A DNA stretch of 64,000 nucleotides, taken from Clostridiales bacterium. Its GTDB lineage: Bacteria; Bacillota; Clostridia; Christensenellales; Aristaeellaceae. Below, one piece after another: positions 9,143-18,746 of the stretch. The stretch covers positions 1-64,000 of the forward strand of contig JAILIE010000065.1 of assembly GCA_024695415.1 (NCBI GenBank). Reading direction: 5' to 3'. The translations under genes and the position numbers were made by a program. The notes beneath the pieces were generated by a model. It was not told the origin of the DNA. It saw nothing but the letters and a program-made list of their open reading frames with translations, and did not search any database. The first letter of the stretch is position 1. Every line of letters starts with the position of its first letter.

Positions 9143-9171
9143 TTGCATAAAGCAGGCAAAAGCGGTATAAT
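9143..9171 (+). promoter_or_regulatory. Sigma-A type promoter
   Basis: TTGCAT-N17-TATAAT. Confidence 0.75.
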
Positions 9172-9215
9172 ACACCGGTCACAGGAATATCCACTACTTT
9201 TTTGGAGGACGTTGG

Positions 9216-10031
9216 ATGTATAAGCTTCTGCTTGTATCAGACCGCGAAGACGTACTGACCGCATTTGACCAGGTCGAAAGCTGGGAACGGCAGGGATTCA
9301 AACCGCCGCATATCCGGCACGATTTTGACGGCACGGTGGACAGCCTTTCAAAGCATCACGCGGACGGCATCTGCCTGGCAGTCGTTCCCGATGAAGAGGA
9401 AAAGATCCTGGCCTACCTGCAGGAAAACTTTCCGAACATCCCCCTGTTTGAAGCGGGTACCACCCCGGAGGAAGTCCTCCGTTACCTGAACGAGCTGAAT
9501 ATCCTGCTGAACCGTATCCACGCGGACTTTTCCAACGACAAGTTCCGCGAGATCGATATGCTCCAGGAATGCCGGCATGAATTCTTCCGCAAGCTCATGC
9601 GCGGGAAGATCGCCACGCGGGAGGACCTGTACCGGAATATGCGCCTGCTCCGCAGCCGCATGGACCCGGACCAGCCCTGCCTTTTGATCGAGCTGGACCA
9701 GGCGCCATCCCCCGACAAGCTTGAAGGCCGCTGGCATTACGGCGAGGACCGGCTGGAACTGGCACTGCGCAATTCCTTCGGCGGCGACCTGAACGGGATC
9801 CATATCCTGCCCACGGTCCATTCCAACGGCCAGATCCTGGTCCTGGCGTGCCCGCTGCACGGCGTGGAATGCAAGGTGACCAGCGACGCGATGACCGCCA
9901 TGATGACGGACCATATCGCCCGGGGCGTGGATCACCTGAAGGATTTCTTCGGCCTGGAACTGCATATGAAGGGAATCCGGATTTTACCTGCGCTGCACGC
10001 GCTTTGCGCCGACGCGCAGGAACAGAAATAA
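9216..10031 (+). CDS. YesN-like pseudo-receiver protein without HTH output domain
   Basis: N-terminus MYKLLLVSDREDVLTAFDQVESWERQGF resembles YesN receivers; no C-terminal AraC HTH; ends at 271 aa. Confidence 0.5.
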   Translation: MYKLLLVSDREDVLTAFDQVESWERQGFKPPHIRHDFDGTVDSLSKHHADGICLAVVPDEEEKILAYLQENFPNIPLFEAGTTPEEVLRYLNELNILLNRIHADFSNDKFREIDMLQECRHEFFRKLMRGKIATREDLYRNMRLLRSRMDPDQPCLLIELDQAPSPDKLEGRWHYGEDRLELALRNSFGGDLNGIHILPTVHSNGQILVLACPLHGVECKVTSDAMTAMMTDHIARGVDHLKDFFGLELHMKGIRILPALHALCADAQEQK

Positions 10032-10058
10032 ACATTTTTCATTTTGGGAGGTAAAGGT

Positions 10059-11108
10059 ATGGGCATTCTGGACAAGATCAAGGGACAACTGATCGACGTC
10101 ATCGAGTGGTCCGACAATTCCGGCAAGACCATGGTCCACAAGTATGACATGAACGGCAAGGAAATCATGATGGGCGCTCAGCTGACCGTCCGGGAGAGCC
10201 AGGTGGCGATCTTCGTCAACGAAGGACAGCTGGCCGATATCTTCGAGCCCGGCCGGTATGAGCTGCAGACCAGCAACATGCCGATCCTGACCGCGCTGAA
10301 GAGCTGGAAGTACGGCTTCAACAGCCCCTTCAAATCCGACGTCTATTTCATCAACACCAAGCAGTTCCTCGACATGAAGTGGGGAACCAGCAATCCCGTA
10401 ATGATGCGGGACGCCGAGTTCGGCATGATCCGGCTGCGCGCCTTCGGTATCTACAGCTTTAAGGTATCCAATCCGGAAACCTTCCTGAAGGAAGTCTTCG
10501 GCACCAGTGAGCTCTTCACTGTCGAAGGCGTCGAAGGACAGATCAAGCGCACGCTGGTCAGCGGCCTGAGCGACGCGATCGCCGAAAGCAAGATCCCGGC
10601 GCTGGACCTTGCGGCCAACTATGACGAGCTGGCTAATTACGCCCTGAAGGCGATCAACCCGAAGCTGGCGGCCCTGGGCCTGACCCTGTGCAGCTTCGTG
10701 ATCGAGAACATCTCCCTGCCGGAAGATGTCGAGAAAGCCATGGACAAGCGCACCTCCATGGGCGTCCTCGGCAACCTGGACCAGTACGCGACGTACCAGG
10801 CCGCCGAAGCCATGCGTGAAGCCGCCAACAACGACGGAAACGGTATGGCCGGCATGGGTGTCGGCATGGGCGCCGGCGCGGCCATGGGCCAGATGTTCGC
10901 CCAGAGCCTGAACAATCCCGCGCAGCCCGCTCCCGCGGCTCCCGCTGCCGGCGCGGTGTGCGTCGCCTGCGGCGCGGCGATCCCGGCCGGATCCAAGTTC
11001 TGCCCGGAATGCGGCGCGAAGCAGAACGCCTCCGCCTTCTGCACCAGCTGCGGAAAGGAAATCCCCGCGGGCACCAAGTTCTGCCCCGAGTGCGGCGCGA
11101 AGCAGTAA
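10059..11108 (+). CDS. SPFH domain protein with two C-terminal zinc ribbons (YdjI-like)
   Basis: SPFH-type region; CVACGAAIPAGSKFCPECGAKQ and CTSCGKEIPAGTKFCPECGAKQ; SD GGGAGG before ATG 10059. Confidence 0.85.
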   Translation: MGILDKIKGQLIDVIEWSDNSGKTMVHKYDMNGKEIMMGAQLTVRESQVAIFVNEGQLADIFEPGRYELQTSNMPILTALKSWKYGFNSPFKSDVYFINTKQFLDMKWGTSNPVMMRDAEFGMIRLRAFGIYSFKVSNPETFLKEVFGTSELFTVEGVEGQIKRTLVSGLSDAIAESKIPALDLAANYDELANYALKAINPKLAALGLTLCSFVIENISLPEDVEKAMDKRTSMGVLGNLDQYATYQAAEAMREAANNDGNGMAGMGVGMGAGAAMGQMFAQSLNNPAQPAPAAPAAGAVCVACGAAIPAGSKFCPECGAKQNASAFCTSCGKEIPAGTKFCPECGAKQ

Positions 11109-11281
11109 TAAAACTCATGCAGTCAGCGGAAAATTCCGCTCATGAAAAAGCCTCAGGGAGTATCATTCATACGCGACCAGGAACGGGGATCTTTCGCGTA
11201 ATTGCCTTTTGCGAAGCGGCAATGGAACAGGGTAAAGCATTCAGATAACTGGGATCGTTTTACAAGGTTCTTAAAGCATAA

Positions 11282-11316
11282 CGAAAAGACCGGGGACGAT
11301 TGCCCCGGTCTTCGTT
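11282..11316 (-). terminator. Terminator after LRR gene
   Basis: AAGACCGGGG/CCCCGGTCTT hairpin. Confidence 0.7.
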
Positions 11317-11323
11317 CTGCGTG

Positions 11324-12763
11324 TTACACTTCGGAGAACAGGATCCCGTAATCCTGGGCGAAGGATTTCGCGTAGGAATCCGGGTAGACGAACAGCATCA
11401 GGTGGCGGCATTCGGCGAAGGCGTCCGCCGCGATTTCGGTGACGGATTCCGGAATCTGGAGGGAAAGCAGGTTCTCGCAGTTCTCGAAAGCTTCCATACC
11501 GATTTCCTCCAGGCCGTCGGGAATGGTGACGCTGTTCAGGTTCGAGCAGCGCGCGAAGGTGTGCGGCGCGATGGCCCGGAGACCGGGATTGAGGGAGACG
11601 CTCTCCAGCATGACGCAGGAGCCGAAGGCGTGGGCGCCGAGGGACTCCAGGGAGTCGGGGAGGCGGACGCTTTCCAGCGCCCGGCATCCTTCAAAGGCAG
11701 ATTCCCCGATATCGATGATGCCGTCCGGAAGGTTGATCTCCGCCAGGGCGCTGCAGCCGCTGAAGGCGCAGGGGGAGATGATCCGGATCGATTCCGGAAG
11801 CGTGACGGAGGTCAGCGACAGGCAGGCGTAGAACACGGAGTATTCCACGGCGGTCAGCCGCGGCGGCAGGTTCACCGACTGCAGCATGGAGCAGGCGTGG
11901 AACGCGTTGCTGCCGATCCGGGTCAGGTTCGGGGAAAGGACGATCTTCTTCAGGTTTTTGCAGCCGTAGAAGGCCTTCTGCTCGATGGCGGTAACCGTTT
12001 CCGGAAGGATGACGGATTCCAGGCACTGGCGGTTCGCGAAGGCTTCCTCCGCGATGACGCGCACCCGGTCCGGCACCCGGTACTCGGGATCGGAACGGTC
12101 GAAGGGATAGAAGAGCAGATAATGGTCCGTTTTGCTGATCAGGACGCCGTCGTCCGACTCAAACACCGGATGGTCCGGGACAATATCGAACTTCTTCAGG
12201 GAAACACAGCCGGAGAAGGCGTTGCTGCCGATCGACTCCATTTTCAGGGGGATATTGATCGACTCCAGCGCGTCACAGGACGCGAAGGCGTTGTCCCCGA
12301 GGGAGGTGACACCCTTGGGGAGCGAGACGGACTTCAGGCTGCGGCATTCGGAAAACGCCTCCGGCCCGATGCTCCTGAGCGCCTCCGGGAGGACGACGGA
12401 TTCCAGCGAGACGCAGGACTGGAAGGTGGAATAATTGATCTTCCGCACAGAGGGAGGCAGGACGACGGATTTCAGGGAGGAACAGCCGATAAAGCACCAT
12501 TCGCCGATGGTTCTGACCGATTCGGGAATGGAGACGTTAACCAGGGACTCACACCAGGAAAACGCCGCTTCGCCCAGGACGGTGACGGAATCCGGAATGA
12601 CGACCGTACGGATAAAGGACTGCCAGGAGAACGCGTTGTCCGCGATCACGGTGACAGGATGGCCCTCATACCGGTCCGGGATGACGACAAGGGATTTCGT
12701 TCCCTCATATCCGTCCAGCTGGGCACTTCCGTCCCTGCGCAGACTGAATAGATATTCAGGCAT
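11324..12763 (-). CDS. BspA-type leucine-rich repeat (LRR_5) protein
   Basis: ~15 repeats of the type IGSNAFSGCVSLKKF / LESVSLPKGVTSLGDNAFASCDAL. Confidence 0.9.
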   Translation of the reverse strand: MPEYLFSLRRDGSAQLDGYEGTKSLVVIPDRYEGHPVTVIADNAFSWQSFIRTVVIPDSVTVLGEAAFSWCESLVNVSIPESVRTIGEWCFIGCSSLKSVVLPPSVRKINYSTFQSCVSLESVVLPEALRSIGPEAFSECRSLKSVSLPKGVTSLGDNAFASCDALESINIPLKMESIGSNAFSGCVSLKKFDIVPDHPVFESDDGVLISKTDHYLLFYPFDRSDPEYRVPDRVRVIAEEAFANRQCLESVILPETVTAIEQKAFYGCKNLKKIVLSPNLTRIGSNAFHACSMLQSVNLPPRLTAVEYSVFYACLSLTSVTLPESIRIISPCAFSGCSALAEINLPDGIIDIGESAFEGCRALESVRLPDSLESLGAHAFGSCVMLESVSLNPGLRAIAPHTFARCSNLNSVTIPDGLEEIGMEAFENCENLLSLQIPESVTEIAADAFAECRHLMLFVYPDSYAKSFAQDYGILFSEV

Positions 12764-12787
12764 AACCGTTACCTCCTTCGGGATTGA

Positions 12788-13726
12788 TCAGGAAAGCATG
12801 GCCGCGCCGATGATGCCGGCCTTGGCGCCGAGGACCGCGATCTTGATCTGCGGCATCGGCTGGTCGTTGTAGATGACGTATTTCGGGTATTCCCTGCAGA
12901 TCGCGTCCATCAGGAAACTGCCGGCCTTGCTGACGCCGCCGCCGATAACGATGACTTCCGGATCGAGCAGGTTGATGACGCTGGCGATGGCCTGGCTGAG
13001 GTAGCTGATGTAGCGGGTATAGACCTCGGTGGCCGCCGGGTCGCCCTTGCGGGCGGCGTCGATCAGCGATCTAGCCTCGATCTTCTCGAACTTTCCGCCG
13101 GCCTCGGCGAGGATCTGGGAATCCGGATGCGCGGCGACCGCCTCCCGGGCCATCCGGATCAGGGCGGTGGCGGAGCAGTAGCGCTCCAGGCAGCCGCGGT
13201 TTCCGCAGGTGCAGGGCTCGCCATCCAGGCACAGGGTCACATGGCCCAGCTCGCCGCCGATGCCGTGGAACCCGTTCCAGATCCGGCCGTTGATGATGAT
13301 GCCGCTGCCGATGCCGGTGCCGATGGTGATGAATACGCTGGAGGAGGTTCCGGCGCTGACGCCCGCCACGCTCTCCGCGAGGGCGGCGACGTTCGCGTCG
13401 TTGTCAATCAGGACCGGGACATTCAGGTATTTCTGGAACACCCGGCGGAAGGGCACATGGTACCAGCCCATGTTCGTGCACTTGATCACGTCGCCGTCCG
13501 CGTTCGCGATGCCCGGGATGCCGGCGCCGACGGACTCGATCTGGTCCACCGGGATGCCGGCGGAAGCGGCGGTTTCCGTGACGCAGGAAACGATATGCTG
13601 AACCTGTTCCTCAAAAGGAATATCCGTGCGGGTCGGGATGGATCCCTCCGCGAGGATGGACTTGTCCTCCCCGATAATGCCGACCTGGATTCCGGTGCCT
13701 CCGACGTCGATACCCACGCGTACCAT
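12788..13726 (-). CDS. ROK family glucokinase
   Basis: VGIDVGGTGIQVGII, GIGSGIIING, CTCGNRGCLERYCSATAL. Confidence 0.9.
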   Translation of the reverse strand: MVRVGIDVGGTGIQVGIIGEDKSILAEGSIPTRTDIPFEEQVQHIVSCVTETAASAGIPVDQIESVGAGIPGIANADGDVIKCTNMGWYHVPFRRVFQKYLNVPVLIDNDANVAALAESVAGVSAGTSSSVFITIGTGIGSGIIINGRIWNGFHGIGGELGHVTLCLDGEPCTCGNRGCLERYCSATALIRMAREAVAAHPDSQILAEAGGKFEKIEARSLIDAARKGDPAATEVYTRYISYLSQAIASVINLLDPEVIVIGGGVSKAGSFLMDAICREYPKYVIYNDQPMPQIKIAVLGAKAGIIGAAMLS

Positions 13727-13741
13727 GGTGATTTCCTCCTT

Positions 13742-14641
13742 CTATTCCTGGAAAATGTTATTCAGATCACGGACCGGGCTGAAACCGGTCCGCTTCAGGC
13801 TGTGGTTCCGGGCGGCGACCTCCACGATGATCGCGAGGTTCCGGCCGGGGCGGATCGGGATGACCTGGTGGGGAATGGGAACCCCGAGGATTTCGATGGT
13901 TTCCTCTTCCAGGCCGATCCGGTCGTAGGGTTTATCCTCGTCCCATACCTCCAGTTCGATCATCAGGTCGATGCTCTTGGAATCGGACACCGCGCCGATG
14001 CCGTACATCGCCTGGATGTCGATGACGCCGATGCCGCGGATTTCCATCAGGTGGCGGACCTGCTCCGGGCAGGTGCCGATCAGCCGGTCGTCCGCGATGC
14101 GGCAGATCTCCACCACGTCGTCCGCGATCAGCTGGTGACCACGCTTGATCAGTTCCAGGGCAGCCTCGCTTTTGCCGACGCCGCTTTTGCCGGCGAGCAG
14201 CACGCCGACACCGTACACGTCCAGCAGCACGCCGTGGCGCGTCATCCGGGGCGCGAGGCAGCGGTTCAGGTAATGGATCGCGGCCACGGTGAACTTCGAG
14301 GTGACCTGGGCGCTGCGGTAAACCGGCACCTGGTGCTTCTCCGCACTGAGCAGGAGCTCATGGGGCGGCGTCTGGTTCCGGCAGATGACGAGGCAGGGAA
14401 TCCGGTAGGAAAAATACTTGTCCAGGATTTCCAGCCGGCGCTCGGGGGACTGGCGGTTCAGATACGCCATTTCCACCTTGCCGATGACCTGGGGACGCTC
14501 AAAGGCGAAGAACTCGTAAAAACCGCAGAACTGCATGCCGGGCCGGTTCAGGTCCGGGGTACGGATATCCCAGGACTCCCGGGGGGAGGCGACCAGGCAC
14601 TCCAGCTGGAGCGATTTCTGAAAATCCCGCGCGAGAATCAA
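13742..14641 (-). CDS. hprK: HPr kinase/phosphorylase (TTG start)
   Basis: Walker A GVLLAGKSGVGKSEAALELIKRGHQLIADDVVEI; HprK signature EIRGIGVIDIQAMYGIGAV; GGGAGG upstream of TTG. Confidence 0.93.
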   Translation of the reverse strand: MILARDFQKSLQLECLVASPRESWDIRTPDLNRPGMQFCGFYEFFAFERPQVIGKVEMAYLNRQSPERRLEILDKYFSYRIPCLVICRNQTPPHELLLSAEKHQVPVYRSAQVTSKFTVAAIHYLNRCLAPRMTRHGVLLDVYGVGVLLAGKSGVGKSEAALELIKRGHQLIADDVVEICRIADDRLIGTCPEQVRHLMEIRGIGVIDIQAMYGIGAVSDSKSIDLMIELEVWDEDKPYDRIGLEEETIEILGVPIPHQVIPIRPGRNLAIIVEVAARNHSLKRTGFSPVRDLNNIFQE

Positions 14642-15453
14642 AGCTTTTCCTCCCCTGAAAGAAAGTGTCCGGCCAGGTAACGGGCGACGCCGTCCTCCAT
14701 ATTGCCGGGGCAGACGTCGTCGCACAGCGGGCGGACGTCCTCCCGGCCGTTGGCGACGATCACGGAGCGGCCGGCAGCCCGGAACATCGGAAGATCGTTC
14801 AGGCTGTCGCCGAAGGCGACGAATTCCGACAGCGGAATACCGAGGTAATCCGAGACGAACTCCAGGGCGGTGCCCTTGGTGGCCCCGGGCGGATTGAATT
14901 CCAGGAAATACGCCTTGGAGCAGGTGACGGACGCGCGGCCGGCGAAGCGCTCCCGCGCCTCGGTAAGCATGGCGGCGATCTGATCCTCCTCCGCCATCAT
15001 CAGGATCTTGTTCCGGGGCTCCCGGATAAAGTCCCGCAGGTCGCCCACGTATTTTCCCTTCAGGACCGAGGCGGCCGCGTAACGCTCGGCGTAGGGCGAG
15101 CGCTCGTTGTAAAAGAAGTACTCTCCGGCGTAGGTCTGGGCGTAGACGCCGTGTTCGACGCCGAAGGACGCGATTTCCCGCGCCAGGTCCGCCGAAAACA
15201 TCTCGCTGTGGAGCAGTTCGTCCTTTTCCGTGTCCCAGATTTCCGCGCCGTTGCAGGCGATATACAGGGGTACGCAACCGATGCGTTTCACGAAGGGGAG
15301 CATGCTCATCTTCGCGCGGCCGCTGGCCGCGACGAGCGTGAATCCGGAGGCGGAGAGCTTCCGGAGGGTTTCCATGGTAAAGGGAGAGATGGACAGGTCG
15401 TCACGCAGCAAAGTGTCGTCCAGGTCAAAAACCGCGGCCCGCAGGGGGATCAA
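14638..15453 (-). CDS. HAD superfamily (Cof-type) hydrolase
   Basis: VFDLDDTLLRDD, ATKGTALEFVSDYLGIPLSEFVAFGDSLNDLPMF. Confidence 0.9.
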   Translation of the reverse strand: MIPLRAAVFDLDDTLLRDDLSISPFTMETLRKLSASGFTLVAASGRAKMSMLPFVKRIGCVPLYIACNGAEIWDTEKDELLHSEMFSADLAREIASFGVEHGVYAQTYAGEYFFYNERSPYAERYAAASVLKGKYVGDLRDFIREPRNKILMMAEEDQIAAMLTEARERFAGRASVTCSKAYFLEFNPPGATKGTALEFVSDYLGIPLSEFVAFGDSLNDLPMFRAAGRSVIVANGREDVRPLCDDVCPGNMEDGVARYLAGHFLSGEEKL

Positions 15454-15459
15454 CTCCTC

Positions 15460-17046
15460 TTATTTCATTCCTTCGACAGCCGCCTTCTGGGCGGGGATGC
15501 AGGCCATGAAGCGCTCCATGTAACGGTCGAAACCGGCTTCGTCCTCCGGATCGGGGGAGACCGTGACCTGCTTCATGCCGGCGAAAACGCGGTTCTGGAG
15601 ATAATTCTCAAGGGATTCGCCGCCCTCGGCGTGGATCCGGTAATCCGCCAGCAGGGCGATGCCCCAGGCGCCGCCTTCACCGGCGGTCTCCATGACGGTG
15701 ACCGGCGCGTGGATCGCGGCGGCCAGCAGGTTCTGGGCGACGCCCTCGGTCTTGAACAGGCCGCCGTGGCCGTAGACCCGGTCGATGGCGACGCACTCGC
15801 GGTTCATGATCTCCATGCCGGCCTTCAGGGTTTCCATGCTGGCGTAGATCTGCGCCCGCATGAAGTTGGCCATGTTCATCTTCGCGTCGGGCAGGCGGAT
15901 CAGCATCGGGCGGCCCTCGGAAAGGCCGGTGACCGGTTCGCCGGCGAAGTAGTTGAAGCTGACGATGCCGCCGCAGTCGCGGTCGCCTTCCATCGCCTTT
16001 TTAAACAGGCGGGTATAGACGTCGCCCGCGTCGGTATCCAGGCCCATGATCTTCGCGAACTCACGAAAGAGGGAAACCCAGGCGTTGATGTCGGAGGTGC
16101 AGCTGTTGCAGTGGACCATGCCGACCTGTTTGCCGGTGGGGGTGGTGACGATATCGATTTCCGGATAGACCCGGCTCATCGGGTTCTCCAGGACGATCAT
16201 CGAGAAGATGGAGGTGCCTGCGCTGACGTTGCCCGTCCGCTCCCGCACGCTGTTGGTGGCGGTCATGCCGGTGCCCGCGTCGCCTTCCGGCGGGCAGAGG
16301 GGGCAGCCGGGAAGCAGGTCGCCTTCCGGATCCAGGAGCCTGGCGCCGTCCGCGGTGAGGCTGCCGGCGTCCTGACCCGCGGAAAGGACCTCGGGAAGGA
16401 TCTGCTTCAGCTTCCAGGGATAGCCGCAGGGCGCAACCAGGGCGTCGAACTCGCTGACCATGCGCGCGTCGTAATCACAGGTGACGCTGTCGATGGGCAT
16501 CATGCCGCTGGCGTCGCCTACGCCCAGCACCTTTTTCCCGGTGAGCAGGAAATGCACCCAGCCGGCGAGGGTGGTCAGGAAGCGGATGTCCTTCACGTGC
16601 GGCTCGCCGTTCAGGATCGCCTGGTAGAGGTGGCTGAGGCTCCAGCGCTGCGGCATATTGAAGGAGAAGACCTCGGTCAGTTTTTCCGCGGCCGGGCCGG
16701 TGATCGTGTTCCGCCAGGTGCGGAAGGGCACCAGCAGGTTCATGGCGCCGTCAAAGGGGAGATAGCCGTGCATCATCGCGCTGACGCCGATGGCGGCGAC
16801 GCGGGTGAGCTTAACGCCGTACTGCTTCGCGACGTCCTTTTTCAGGTCCAGGTAGCTGGCGCGGAGCCCGTCGAGGATGGCGCTCTCACTGTAGGTCCAG
16901 ATGCCGTCCCGGTAGTCGTTTTCCCATTCGTGGCTGCCGGAAGCGATCACCCGGTGGTCCGGGGCGATCAGCACGCTTTTAATCCGCGTGGAACCAAACT
17001 CAATACCAAGGATCGCTTCGCCTTTTTCAATACACTGAGCGCTCAT
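15460..17046 (-). CDS. FGGY-family carbohydrate kinase
   Basis: ILGIEFGSTRIKSVLI; AGTSIFSMIV; YGHGGLFKTEGVAQNLLAAAIHAPV. Confidence 0.85.
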   Translation of the reverse strand: MSAQCIEKGEAILGIEFGSTRIKSVLIAPDHRVIASGSHEWENDYRDGIWTYSESAILDGLRASYLDLKKDVAKQYGVKLTRVAAIGVSAMMHGYLPFDGAMNLLVPFRTWRNTITGPAAEKLTEVFSFNMPQRWSLSHLYQAILNGEPHVKDIRFLTTLAGWVHFLLTGKKVLGVGDASGMMPIDSVTCDYDARMVSEFDALVAPCGYPWKLKQILPEVLSAGQDAGSLTADGARLLDPEGDLLPGCPLCPPEGDAGTGMTATNSVRERTGNVSAGTSIFSMIVLENPMSRVYPEIDIVTTPTGKQVGMVHCNSCTSDINAWVSLFREFAKIMGLDTDAGDVYTRLFKKAMEGDRDCGGIVSFNYFAGEPVTGLSEGRPMLIRLPDAKMNMANFMRAQIYASMETLKAGMEIMNRECVAIDRVYGHGGLFKTEGVAQNLLAAAIHAPVTVMETAGEGGAWGIALLADYRIHAEGGESLENYLQNRVFAGMKQVTVSPDPEDEAGFDRYMERFMACIPAQKAAVEGMK

Positions 17047-17100
17047 CTGAAAATACCTCCGGAAATCATATTATTCTCTATGTATTTGAACCCTGGAACC

Positions 17101-17129
17101 ATTTTAGCACAGGGCCGGGAGCGTGTAAA
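17101..17129 (-). promoter_or_regulatory. Sigma-A type promoter for the kinase gene cluster
   Basis: Minus strand TTTACA-N17-TAAAAT. Confidence 0.65.
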
Positions 17130-17141
17130 CCGCCGGAAGAC

Positions 17142-18611
17142 TTATTTCACGTAACGGTTGGACGTCTTCGGGGGGCGCAGGCGGTGGGACCGGCGCTTCT
17201 TCCGCAGGATGATGACCGCCACGACGAAGGCGGCGAGCACCAGGAGGGGAGAGGCGAAGATCAGGACCAGCTCAAAGGACAGCGGGGGCAGCGGATTCGG
17301 GTCCGCGAGGGTTTCGTTGATGATGTCCTCCAGGGACCTGGGCGCGTCTTCCCGTCGGTCCACGGTGCGGGAGGCGGTGAGGGAATAGACGACCGGGTCG
17401 CCGAATTCCGGGAACCAGGTCAGGGTGCCGATCTGCTCGCCGGCGGTGATCGGCGCGGCGAAATCGCGCGTGTACTGGATCAGGACATGTTCGGTCAGGT
17501 TCGCGGCCATGCGGTCGACCTCCGCCTTCGTGGCGACGATGCGCGCGGAATCCCCGTCCGCTGGAGGCTGGCAGACCAGGAGGACCTTGCCGCGGTTCGT
17601 GTCCGAGGTGGAGTAGCCGCTGGTCTCGATGGTGATCGGGCTCATGTTGTACAGGTCGACGGGGGAGATGCTGACATACTGGCTGAAGCCGTAGTTCATC
17701 AGCTTGATGGTGTCGGCCCAGCGGGCCCGGTTCCCGGTATAGAGCACGACGGAAATCAGGCGGACGTCGTTCTTCTCCGCGGAACCGACGAAGCAGTAGC
17801 TGGACATGGAATGGGAGCCGGTCTTCACGCCGGTGGCGTAGGGATAATAATACTTGTTCGGCTTCTCGTCCGTGCCGGTCAGCATGTACTGGGACTTGGT
17901 CGTGATCGTCCGCGCGCGCTGCTTGTTGGTGCGGGGGATGGAATGGGTGACGGCGCCGGCGATCTCGCAGAAGGTTTTGTTCTGCATCGCGTAGGCGGTG
18001 ATCTTCGCCAGGTCGCGCGCGGTGGTGTAGTGGTTCGGGTCGTGGTACCCGTGGGCGTTCATGAAATGCGTGTTCTCGCAGCCGATCATGGCGGCGGTCT
18101 CGTTCATCAGCTCCACAAAGCGGGGAATGGAGCCGGAGACGGTCTCGGCGATGACGTTCGCGCCGTCGTTGCCGGACAGGAGCATCGTGCCGTACAGGAC
18201 GTCGATGAAGGGAATTTCCTCCCCGGCGATCAGGTGCATGGTGGAGGAATCCTCCGGCAGCATGAGTGCGGTATCGGAGACGATGACCGTCTGGTCCAGG
18301 TCCTCGACCATCATGATGCCGAGGAGGACCGTGAGGATTTTCGTCGTGGAGGCGGGATAGCGGATCTCGTCCGGGTCCTTCTCAAAGATCACCTCGCCGG
18401 TATCCGCGGCGATCAGGATCGCGGAAAGGGCGTAGAGCTGTTCCTCGACCAGATCCTCCGGATGCGTATCGTCATATTTCGGGGCCTCGGGATTGAGCGT
18501 CGGCTCCGGAATCGGCTCGGCGGTGACCTGGGGATCCGCGGCGAGGGCGGGGGAAAGGAAAAGGGACAGCGCGAGCATCATCGCCAGCAGCGCGGCAGCG
18601 GCTTTTCTCAT
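17142..18611 (-). CDS. D-alanyl-D-alanine carboxypeptidase (peptidase S11)
   Basis: Signal peptide; RYPASTTKIL (SxxK), SGND (SxN), VKTG (KTG) motifs; C-terminal TM. Confidence 0.92.
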   Translation of the reverse strand: MRKAAAALLAMMLALSLFLSPALAADPQVTAEPIPEPTLNPEAPKYDDTHPEDLVEEQLYALSAILIAADTGEVIFEKDPDEIRYPASTTKILTVLLGIMMVEDLDQTVIVSDTALMLPEDSSTMHLIAGEEIPFIDVLYGTMLLSGNDGANVIAETVSGSIPRFVELMNETAAMIGCENTHFMNAHGYHDPNHYTTARDLAKITAYAMQNKTFCEIAGAVTHSIPRTNKQRARTITTKSQYMLTGTDEKPNKYYYPYATGVKTGSHSMSSYCFVGSAEKNDVRLISVVLYTGNRARWADTIKLMNYGFSQYVSISPVDLYNMSPITIETSGYSTSDTNRGKVLLVCQPPADGDSARIVATKAEVDRMAANLTEHVLIQYTRDFAAPITAGEQIGTLTWFPEFGDPVVYSLTASRTVDRREDAPRSLEDIINETLADPNPLPPLSFELVLIFASPLLVLAAFVVAVIILRKKRRSHRLRPPKTSNRYVK

Positions 18612-18681
18612 GGGCGGTCGTCCTCCTTTCCCGGGCAGTCTATCCTTTATATATTATCATAATCCAATCCGTTTGGAAAGC

Positions 18682-18710
18682 TTGACTGACGGAAGAAGCT
18701 TCTATATAAT
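18682..18710 (+). promoter_or_regulatory. Sigma-A type promoter
   Basis: TTGACT-N17-TATAAT upstream of ychF. Confidence 0.8.
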
Positions 18711-18746
18711 GGCACCTGATGTGACCGGAAGGAGCGTAGACAGCCT

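Noticed and set aside
11120-11245. Small hairpins (AGCGGAA/TTCCGCT, ATTGCC/GGCAAT) in the SPFH-LRR intergenic region as an ncRNA
   Set aside because: No clear promoter or terminator pairing and weak structure; insufficient support.
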